Below are positions 1-4,377 of a DNA stretch of 5,598 nucleotides, piece after piece. Position 1 is the stretch's first letter; each line of letters starts with the position of its first letter. Origin of the DNA: Clostridia bacterium (GTDB lineage Bacteria > Bacillota > Clostridia > Oscillospirales > Butyricicoccaceae); NCBI GenBank assembly GCA_017547995.1, contig JAFYNW010000260.1:1-5598 (forward strand). The letters are read 5' to 3'. The position numbers were made by a program, and so were the translations under genes. The notes beneath the pieces are model-generated. The model did no database searches. It saw only the letters and a program-made list of their open reading frames with translations, and had not been told where the DNA came from.

Positions 1-687
1 GCCGATATTGGATGTTGTTTCAGGGTCTATGCGACCGAACTTGATGCGGGAGATAGCGGAAGCTGCTACTGCGATAGCATTGATGCCCTTTTCAGGCTCG
101 ATGCCGCCGTGAGCCATCTTGCCGTGGAATGTGATTTCGAGAGCGTCTTTACCTGCGCCGGATTTGAGCATACCGCCAACCTTGCCTGCGCCGTCGAGGG
201 AGAAGATATTCTTGCAAGGGAGCTTGTCATAGTCGAGCTGCTTTGCGCCGTGCATACCGTTTTCTTCGCAGATTGTGAAGAGAACCCAGAGGTCGCGGTG
301 AGGAGTCTTTGTTTCCTTGAGCACGTCGATCATTTCCATAATCATTGCGATACCGCTCTTGTCGTCAGCCGCAAGGATTGTGTCGCCCTTACTCTTGAGG
401 ATGCCGTCTTCGAAAACAGGCTCGATGTCGATGCCAGGCTCAACTGTGTCCTGATGAGCGTTGAGCACGATGCCTTCGCCAGGAAGGTCGCCGCCGATAT
501 GGATGATAAGGTTACCTGCGTGGTCGCCGCCGATTTTTTCGCCTGCGTTGTCGCGGTAAACTTCATAGCCGAGGTCTTCAAAATACTTCTGGAGATAGTC
601 TGTCATTGGACCTTCGTGATAAGATACGCTGTTGATCTTGATCATTTCGATAAGACGGTCAAGAACGCGCTGCTGGTTGTATTGCAT
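1..687 (-). CDS. PepT-like M20 family zinc metallopeptidase, N-terminal part (C-terminus off the left edge)
   Basis: Probable cytoplasmic di-zinc aminopeptidase or dipeptidase that removes N-terminal residues from short peptides. The 229 residues seen begin MQYNQQRVLD and hold the M20 landmarks in order: AHQDTV with metal ligand H78 and catalytic-site D80, LAADDKSG with the bridging D108, CEENG with catalytic E141 and metal ligand E142, SLDG with D165, and the start of the dimerisation domain with GKMAHGG (H193) and PEKGINAI. The ADDK and EEN...GAK forms fit the PepT-like branch of M20 better than DapE/ArgE or carboxypeptidase branches. The last zinc-binding histidine and about 40% of the usual 370-410 residues lie past the edge. 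The ATG at 685-687 has an SD (GGAGGA, 695-700) and a near-consensus promoter. No signal peptide. Family is clear; the exact peptide specificity is not, so no symbol is given. Confidence 0.93.
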   Translation of the reverse strand, partial: MQYNQQRVLDRLIEMIKINSVSYHEGPMTDYLQKYFEDLGYEVYRDNAGEKIGGDHAGNLIIHIGGDLPGEGIVLNAHQDTVEPGIDIEPVFEDGILKSKGDTILAADDKSGIAMIMEMIDVLKETKTPHRDLWVLFTICEENGMHGAKQLDYDKLPCKNIFSLDGAGKVGGMLKSGAGKDALEITFHGKMAHGGIEPEKGINAIAVAASAISRIKFGRIDPETTSNIG

Positions 688-694
688 AATTTTA

Positions 695-700
695 TCCTCC
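695..700 (-). promoter_or_regulatory. Ribosome binding site of the M20 peptidase
   Basis: GGAGGA read on the minus strand, 7 nt before the ATG at 687. It fixes the start and makes longer N-termini unnecessary. Confidence 0.85.
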
Positions 701-722
701 GTTTGGTGATTTTTATGGTTAT

Positions 723-751
723 ATTATAATATATAATGTATGGATTTTCAA
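723..751 (-). promoter_or_regulatory. SigA-type promoter for the M20 peptidase
   Basis: On the minus strand there is a TTGAAA -35 (746-751), a 17-nt spacer and a perfect TATAAT -10 (723-728). Transcription would begin near 716, giving a leader of about 30 nt. It lies wholly in the 76-bp gap after the methyltransferase gene, so the peptidase can be transcribed alone. No terminator hairpin is visible in this gap, so readthrough from the methyltransferase gene is also possible. Confidence 0.8.
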
Positions 752-763
752 GAGCGATGCAAA

Positions 764-1483
764 TTATTTTTCTGCTTTCACTATCAGCATCATCGGGCGG
801 CGGAGTTCATCTTTCACGCCGTCGATATGCATCATATTTTCAGGCGGCTCTGCTTCGACGAGGGCTTTGATGGTAAAACCGCAATTTATCAGGCCCATTA
901 CAATCTGAGTCATGGTATGGTGGTATTTCTTCACTTCAAAGCCGAGGAAATTGGTTATCCTCTCACCCGTTACGTAATAATTATCCACAGGCCAATGGGC
1001 GATTTCGCCCTTCTCGTATGCCCATTCCTGCCCTACGCCTGCTGTGAAGGTAGGGTGCTCGATATTGAAGAGGAACGTGCCACCTTTTTTAAGGGTTTTA
1101 TGGACTTTTGCGTAAATATCGTCGAGATTTTCGATGTAATGGAGAACGAGATTGGAAATGACCACGTCGTATTTTTGATTTTCGTAATCGAATGCTTCTA
1201 TATCACATACTGAATAACTTATTTTCCCGTGGGCATTGATGGCTTTCGCCTGAGCTATCATTTTTTCACTTGAATCGATAGCTGTAACATGACTTGCGCC
1301 ATTTTCGGCGGCATACTTTGCGTGCCAGCCATAGCCACAGCCAATGTCGAGGACTGTTTTGCCCTCAAGGTCGGGAATAAGAGGGCGGAAGGTCTGCCAC
1401 TCACCTGCCCCGTCAAGACCATAGACACTGCGGGACATTTTACCATAGCTTGTGAAGAAATCGTTGTTATCGTAGATATTCAT
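764..1483 (-). CDS. Class I SAM-dependent methyltransferase
   Basis: A 239-residue soluble methyltransferase of the Rossmann-like class I fold. Visible motifs: motif I LDIGCGYG at residues 45-52 (SAM-binding glycine loop), acidic D70 after the second strand (AIDSS, ribose hydroxyl contact), motif II around D106 (YDVVISNLVLHY), and motif III LKKGGTFLF at 131-139. An N-terminal SVYGLDGAGEWQ stretch and a C-terminal DELRRPMML stretch are typical of a widespread bacterial subgroup usually annotated only as methyltransferase; the acceptor substrate is unknown. The open frame runs on upstream to 1615, but the extra 44 residues would overlap the reductase gene and have no family character. The ATG at 1481-1483 has AAAGGA 6 nt upstream, so it is chosen. 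The gene follows the reductase on the same strand, separated by 61 bp containing a strong hairpin. Length is normal and no residue is missing. Confidence 0.92.
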   Translation of the reverse strand: MNIYDNNDFFTSYGKMSRSVYGLDGAGEWQTFRPLIPDLEGKTVLDIGCGYGWHAKYAAENGASHVTAIDSSEKMIAQAKAINAHGKISYSVCDIEAFDYENQKYDVVISNLVLHYIENLDDIYAKVHKTLKKGGTFLFNIEHPTFTAGVGQEWAYEKGEIAHWPVDNYYVTGERITNFLGFEVKKYHHTMTQIVMGLINCGFTIKALVEAEPPENMMHIDGVKDELRRPMMLIVKAEK

Positions 1484-1489
1484 AGGTTG

Positions 1490-1495
1490 TCCTTT
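1490..1495 (-). promoter_or_regulatory. Ribosome binding site of the methyltransferase (decides the start)
   Basis: AAAGGA on the minus strand, 6 nt before the ATG at 1483. It supports this start over the longer in-frame start at 1615. It lies only 6 nt after the base of the hairpin at 1502-1527. Confidence 0.7.
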
Positions 1496-1501
1496 ACCAA
1501 A

Positions 1502-1527
1502 ACAGCGGAGGATTGCTCCTCCGCTGT
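1502..1527 (-). terminator. Strong hairpin between reductase and methyltransferase genes: weak terminator, attenuator or 5' stabiliser
   Basis: Perfect inverted repeat: arms ACAGCGGAGG and CCTCCGCTGT, extended by one A-T pair to 11 bp, closing a GCAA loop on the minus-strand RNA (a GNRA tetraloop). Only about four U residues follow before GG, so termination after the reductase gene may be partial. The stem ends 6 nt before the methyltransferase SD and no promoter fits between them, so the downstream gene needs readthrough or a promoter just upstream of the hairpin. Confidence 0.65.
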
Positions 1528-1535
1528 GTCTTATC

Positions 1536-1541
1536 ATTATA
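1536..1541 (-). promoter_or_regulatory. Possible -10 element (TATAAT) upstream of the methyltransferase hairpin
   Basis: A perfect TATAAT on the minus strand just after the reductase stop codon. The best -35 at 18 nt is poor (GCAACA), so this is a weak candidate promoter. If used, the transcript would start near 1529 and the 1502-1527 hairpin would be the very 5' end of the methyltransferase mRNA. Confidence 0.3.
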
Positions 1542-1544
1542 TAA

Positions 1545-2678
1545 TTATGCGAGTTCTTCTGTTGCCATCTTGAGCATTTCAATGATATTGATATGCTGTG
1601 GGCAGACAGCTTCACAAGCGCCGCAGCCTACGCAGTTGCGTGGGTCGTTGCCATTCTTGACCATAGCTTCAAAGTTAGCGTGGCCCTTTTCCTTGCCATC
1701 GTAGAGAGAAGCATTGTTGAGGATTGCGAACGTCTTAGGGATATCAACACCCTGTGGACATGGCATACAATACTGACAAGCTGTGCAAGGAACCTTGATA
1801 AGGCTGTTGTATGCATCGCGTACCTTATCCATGAGCTCGAGTTCTTCTGCGCTCATTGCGCCAACTTCAACTGTATCGAAGATGCGGAGGTTGTCCATTG
1901 TCTGTTCCATATCGGAAACACCGGAGAGAACTGTTGCGATTTCTGCGTGGTTGCAGAGCCAGCGGAATGCCCATTCAACAGGGGAGCGCTTGATTGGGAA
2001 TGCATCGTAGAGAGCCTGAACGTTTGCAGGAGCCTTTGCAAGACGGCCACCGAGGAGGCCTTCCATAATTACAACAGGAATGCCCTTGCTGCCAGCGAGC
2101 TTGAGGCCCTTTGTACCAGCCTGATTATTGATGTCCATGAAGTTATACTGAATCTGGCACATATCCCAGTCGTAGGAATTGATGATATCTTCGAAAACTT
2201 CATACTTATCGTGGAAGGAGAAGCAAGCGTACTTGATTTTGCCTGCAGCCTTGAGTTCATCGAGGAATTCGAGAACACCACATTCCTTAGCCTTTTCCCA
2301 TCTTGCCTTGCCGAGAGCGTGGATAAGATAGAAATCAACGTGGTCTGTCTGAAGCTTTTCGAGCTGGATATTGAAGTACTTGTGCATATCTTCCTTGTTT
2401 TCGCAGAGCCATACAGGAAGCTTTGTTGCGAGATGTACCTTTTCACGATAGCCGTCGAGGAGAGCCTTGCCGACTACGTTTTCGGATGTTTCGTTGTGAT
2501 ATGGCCAAGCTGTGTCAACGTACGTTACGCCGTTGTCGATAGCTGTGCGGATCATCTTGATAGCGAGTTCTTCATTGATGACCTTCTTGTCGCCTTCTTC
2601 GATAGTTGGGAGACGCATACAGCCCATACCGAATGCGGAAAGTTCGATGCCGAGTTTACCAAACTTACGATATTTCAT
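1545..2678 (-). CDS. Aldo/keto reductase with C-terminal 2[4Fe-4S] ferredoxin domain
   Basis: A 377-residue cytoplasmic oxidoreductase. Residues 1-290 form an aldo/keto reductase TIM barrel with the full catalytic tetrad: D55 (YVDTA), Y60 (PYH), K86 (ATKLP) and H120 (YLIHAL). The barrel is followed by two cysteine motifs, C298/C301/C304/C307 (ends CP, then QGVDIP) and C349/C352/C355/C359 (ends CP). These match the ferredoxin-like tail of the COG1453-type predicted reductases. By analogy with bacterial ferredoxins, each cluster probably takes three cysteines from one motif and the fourth from the other. The spacing in the first motif is CX2CX2CX2CP, normal for this family. Substrate is unknown; NAD(P)H or a ferredoxin-type partner could supply electrons. 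Start ATG 2676-2678 has AGGAGG 7 nt upstream and an extended -10 promoter. Length is as expected for the fused form. A hairpin lies 18 bp after the stop. Confidence 0.95.
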   Translation of the reverse strand: MKYRKFGKLGIELSAFGMGCMRLPTIEEGDKKVINEELAIKMIRTAIDNGVTYVDTAWPYHNETSENVVGKALLDGYREKVHLATKLPVWLCENKEDMHKYFNIQLEKLQTDHVDFYLIHALGKARWEKAKECGVLEFLDELKAAGKIKYACFSFHDKYEVFEDIINSYDWDMCQIQYNFMDINNQAGTKGLKLAGSKGIPVVIMEGLLGGRLAKAPANVQALYDAFPIKRSPVEWAFRWLCNHAEIATVLSGVSDMEQTMDNLRIFDTVEVGAMSAEELELMDKVRDAYNSLIKVPCTACQYCMPCPQGVDIPKTFAILNNASLYDGKEKGHANFEAMVKNGNDPRNCVGCGACEAVCPQHINIIEMLKMATEELA

Positions 2679-2685
2679 AATTATT

Positions 2686-2691
2686 CCTCCT
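2686..2691 (-). promoter_or_regulatory. Ribosome binding site of the aldo/keto reductase
   Basis: Consensus AGGAGG on the minus strand, 7 nt before the ATG at 2678; it confirms the start. Confidence 0.88.
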
Positions 2692-2722
2692 GTGATTATA
2701 CACCGATAGTTTTGATGATAAC

Positions 2723-2751
2723 ATTATACCATATTATATATAAAAGTGCAA
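2723..2751 (-). promoter_or_regulatory. Extended -10 promoter of the aldo/keto reductase
   Basis: On the minus strand: TTGCAC -35 (2746-2751), 17-nt spacer, TATAAT -10 (2723-2728) preceded by TGG, giving the extended form TGnTATAAT. Start near 2716, leader about 38 nt. The -35 lies inside the right arm (on the minus strand) of the inverted repeat at 2745-2764, so a protein or polymerase pausing there would affect this promoter. Confidence 0.78.
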
Positions 2752-2764
2752 GGATATTTGCACT
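2745..2764 (-). terminator. Small hairpin after the creatininase gene; also overlaps the reductase -35
   Basis: Perfect 7-bp inverted repeat (AGTGCAA and TTGCACT, 6-nt spacer), starting 8 bp after the creatininase stop codon. On the minus strand it is followed by TTTTATATATAAT, so it can act as a modest intrinsic terminator. The same 20-bp dyad covers the -35 of the next promoter and could instead be an operator. Confidence 0.55.
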
Positions 2765-2772
2765 GGAATAGC

Positions 2773-3546
2773 TTAAACAGGCTGTTCCCAGATTCTGTCG
2801 TCGGAGAAGATTTCAACAAAGGCATCGACGAAGCGTTCTGTCATCTTGTCGCCCTTTTCCTTTGTTGCCGCGAAGGAATTGCCCATTACGCCGTTTTCCG
2901 TGTGCATTTCCATGCGGTGGAAGGTGTGCAAAATACCATTATTTTCCACTTCGAGAGGATAGCCCGGGTTGCCCTTTGTTTCCTTGTAGATTGGGTCAAC
3001 GAGAGTTTCGTCATAGGAAAGCACCATTGACGTTTCGCTTTCGCAGGCGTGAATCATGCTCTTCTGTGTTTCAAGAATTTCAGGCTGAGCCTTGTCGTCG
3101 CTCATCCAGTAGCCTGTGAAATATACAGGGAAGCCAAGCTCTTCGTTGATATCGATGAGGGCTGCTTCGGTCGGTGCTGTATTGCCGCCGTGGCCGTTGA
3201 CGATGACGATTTTCTTGAAACCGTGCTTGGCGATAGACACGCAGTAATCACGGAGAAGCGCCATGAAAGTAGAAACTCTCAGCGTCATAGAGCCTGCAAA
3301 ACTCATGTGATGTGTGGAATTGCAGACCGAAAGACTTGGTGCAACGAGGCAAGGCTTGCCGTTGGCATTGAGCTTTTCAGCGATTTTTTCAGAAACGTGA
3401 GTTGCCATAAGATAGTCGCATCCCACAGGGAGATGTGGACCGTGCTGCTCGACAGAGCCGATAGGCAGAATGACGATAGCATTGCTTTGTGCCATTTTCT
3501 TGATTTCAGGGGACGTAAGATTGTCCCAACGATAGTCTTTCTTCAT
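2773..3546 (-). CDS. Creatininase-family metal-dependent amidohydrolase
   Basis: A 257-residue protein of the creatininase (creatinine amidohydrolase) family, cytoplasmic, two-metal hydrolases acting on C-N bonds. Seen: N-terminal ILPIGSVEQHGPHLPVGCD with metal ligands E33, H35 and D44; VCNSTHHMSFAGSMTLR (residues 74-90), the usual substrate-side loop; VNGHGGN at 116-122 with ligand H119; and HACESETS (166-173), whose E169 probably supplies the last acidic ligand as in family members with GHGGN. True creatininase has GHYEN at the H119 site; the GHGGN form is shared with relatives such as MftE and formamide hydrolases, so creatinine is not the likely substrate by default. No mycofactocin or flavin genes sit nearby to help. 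The ATG at 3544-3546 has AGGAGG 5 nt away. It starts 42 bp after the unknown gene, with no terminator between, so the two may be cotranscribed. Confidence 0.93.
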   Translation of the reverse strand: MKKDYRWDNLTSPEIKKMAQSNAIVILPIGSVEQHGPHLPVGCDYLMATHVSEKIAEKLNANGKPCLVAPSLSVCNSTHHMSFAGSMTLRVSTFMALLRDYCVSIAKHGFKKIVIVNGHGGNTAPTEAALIDINEELGFPVYFTGYWMSDDKAQPEILETQKSMIHACESETSMVLSYDETLVDPIYKETKGNPGYPLEVENNGILHTFHRMEMHTENGVMGNSFAATKEKGDKMTERFVDAFVEIFSDDRIWEQPV

Positions 3547-3551
3547 AATTT

Positions 3552-3557
3552 CCTCCT
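3552..3557 (-). promoter_or_regulatory. Ribosome binding site of the creatininase-family gene
   Basis: AGGAGG on the minus strand, 5 nt before the ATG at 3546. I found no convincing promoter in the 42-bp gap, only an isolated TATAAC. Confidence 0.85.
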
Positions 3558-3588
3558 GATTATTTTCAGTGTTATAGTTTAATTCTTA

Positions 3589-4074
3589 CTACCAGCCACG
3601 CCATGGGTTGTAAAGCAGCCGGTGGATTATGCTTCGTTTGCCGTTGATTGTATAGAAACACGAATATTCCCATTCATGGACTTCGCGGTCAGGCTGAATA
3701 AGAAAATCCGGATCATTGATGTAACCGCTGTGATCAATATTTTTTGCTCCAATGCGATCATTGCCCTCAAAATGCACAAACTCATAGTTATACGGATAGC
3801 CGAGTGCGCGGATTTTCTTCTCAAGTTCGGCATCAAGCGAAGGATAAACACCCACATAATAGTGCCTTTCTTCCCCCTCCCACACGTCGCGGACATAGAT
3901 TATCATGTGCTCAGGGTATTCGTCAAGGTCGCGGAGATTCCAGTTGAGCAGGCGGTGATAAAGCACGTTGAAGTCATACTTTCCCGGCTCAAAAGGGCGG
4001 TATTTTTCGTTGAGGATATAAAGCGACGTAAGTATTATTATTGTAAGAATTATCGCAATAAGACGCTTTTTCAT
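3589..4074 (-). CDS. Small membrane-anchored or exported protein of unknown function
   Basis: I do not recognise this 161-residue protein. It starts MKKR and then has one hydrophobic segment (about residues 5-21, Ile/Leu rich) that is either a signal anchor or an uncleaved signal peptide; there is no lipobox cysteine. The rest, about 140 residues, should lie outside the membrane. It is rich in aromatic residues (16 Tyr, 5 Trp), charged, with a single Cys (C139), and ends RGW. The stretch ERHYYVGVYPSLDAELEKKI (69-88) reads as a strand followed by a helix, and the C-terminal part (SCFYTINGKRSIIHRLLYN) as paired strands, which suggests a small alpha/beta fold. The ATG at 4072-4074 has a purine-rich SD. 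It is first in the minus-strand group and likely shares a transcript with the creatininase gene, but nothing in it indicates a shared function. Confidence 0.8.
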   Translation of the reverse strand: MKKRLIAIILTIIILTSLYILNEKYRPFEPGKYDFNVLYHRLLNWNLRDLDEYPEHMIIYVRDVWEGEERHYYVGVYPSLDAELEKKIRALGYPYNYEFVHFEGNDRIGAKNIDHSGYINDPDFLIQPDREVHEWEYSCFYTINGKRSIIHRLLYNPWRGW

Positions 4075-4078
4075 ATTA

Positions 4079-4086
4079 CCACCTCT
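4079..4086 (-). promoter_or_regulatory. Ribosome binding site of the unknown membrane-anchored protein
   Basis: AGAGGTGG on the minus strand, 4 nt before the ATG at 4074. It supports a real gene here and fixes the start before the hydrophobic segment. Confidence 0.65.
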
Positions 4087-4090
4087 TTAT

Positions 4091-4190
4091 TCAGGCGGGA
4101 GCGGCAAGCAGCTCCCCTACGGTGTCATTCTGAGTGAAGTGAAGAATCTTTCCTGTGATTTTTACGGGAGGGCACAGAGACCCTCCCCTG
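4091..4190. repeat. Mosaic of clostridial-type intergenic repeats
   Basis: About 100 bp much richer in GC than the flanking intergenic DNA. Three parts: a dyad GGGAGC/GCTCCC (4097-4116) whose minus-strand reading contains GTAGGGGAGC; a core GTCATTCTGAGTGAAGTGAA running into GAATCTT (4124-4151) with ATTCT/AGAAT ends (4127-4131, 4143-4147); and a perfect 7-bp dyad GGGAGGG/CCCTCCC (4166-4172, 4181-4187). From memory, the CATTCTGAGCGAAGCGAAGAAT type and the GTAGGGG-stem type are dispersed intergenic repeats in many clostridial genomes. No U-run follows either stem on either strand, so they are not ordinary terminators. No target-site duplication is obvious. Confidence 0.65.
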
Positions 4191-4210
4191 CAAATATAAT
4201 ATGAATAACG

Positions 4211-4305
4211 ATTGTATAGACGGTATTGCTCACGCTTTTTCGTTTGTCTACATTATACCATATAGTCATCATCATTTCCATAGATTTTATATAAATTGTA
4301 TAGAC
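4211..4305. repeat. 11-bp direct repeat and related TGT...ACA sites in the divergent promoter region
   Basis: ATTGTATAGAC occurs at 4211-4221 and again at 4295-4305. The second copy continues to TGTATAGACA and overlaps the plus-strand -35. A shorter related dyad, TGTCTACA, lies at 4245-4252 at the start site of the minus-strand promoter. Together they could be binding sites of one regulator serving both directions; this is inference. Confidence 0.4.
4252..4280 (-). promoter_or_regulatory. Promoter for the unknown gene and creatininase gene
   Basis: On the minus strand: TGGAAA -35 (4275-4280), 17-nt spacer, TATAAT -10 (4252-4257) with TGG before it (extended -10). Transcription would start near 4245, giving a leader of about 170 nt that contains the whole repeat mosaic. 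Its -10 region is identical over 14 bp to that of the reductase promoter. Confidence 0.65.
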
Positions 4306-4329
4306 ATTTGAAACATTATATGTTATTAT
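4301..4329 (+). promoter_or_regulatory. Promoter of the prolyl-oligopeptidase-family gene
   Basis: TAGACA -35 (4301-4306, 5 of 6 consensus), 17-nt spacer, TATTAT -10 (4324-4329, 5 of 6). Start near 4336, leader about 42 nt. The leader holds a small stem TTGGG-AAAA-CCCAA (4349-4362) ending 2 nt before the SD. Confidence 0.65.
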
Positions 4330-4364
4330 ATTGCCAACGAAATTAAGCTTGGGAAAACCCAAAG

Positions 4365-4370
4365 AAAGGA
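4365..4370 (+). promoter_or_regulatory. Ribosome binding site of the prolyl-oligopeptidase-family gene
   Basis: AAAGGA, 7 nt before the ATG at 4378. It supports this ATG as the start. Confidence 0.75.
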
Positions 4371-4377
4371 TTCTATT

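Noticed and set aside
109..1213. Plus-strand open frames opposite the M20 peptidase (109-729) and methyltransferase (740-1213)
   Set aside because: Both are in the same antisense register as genuine genes with clear motifs. Translations are Cys/His/Phe-rich in the way expected of antisense reading.
1484..1615. N-terminal extension of the methyltransferase to 1615
   Set aside because: It would run through the hairpin and into the reductase coding region. The added residues resemble no methyltransferase, and the SD is at the inner ATG.
1593..2771. A 392-codon plus-strand open frame opposite the reductase gene
   Set aside because: It is in exact codon-to-codon antisense register with the reductase frame, and stays open because that gene lacks TTA, CTA and TCA codons. 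It has no family motifs, while the minus-strand frame has a full tetrad and eight cluster cysteines.
3547..3611. A promoter directly before the creatininase-family gene (TATAAC, TTTACA)
   Set aside because: The two boxes are about 32 nt apart and no -35 fits the TATAAC at 16-18 nt.
3049..4137. Plus-strand open frames opposite the creatininase-family gene (3049-3582) and the unknown gene (3622-4137)
   Set aside because: Same register artefact. For the unknown gene the minus-strand frame is preferred because it has a good SD, a MKKR start and a hydrophobic N-terminal segment.
4095..4190. The two GC-rich dyads as intrinsic terminators, or as a CRISPR fragment
   Set aside because: Neither stem has a T-run on either strand, and there are no regularly spaced identical repeats. 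They fit dispersed intergenic repeats better.
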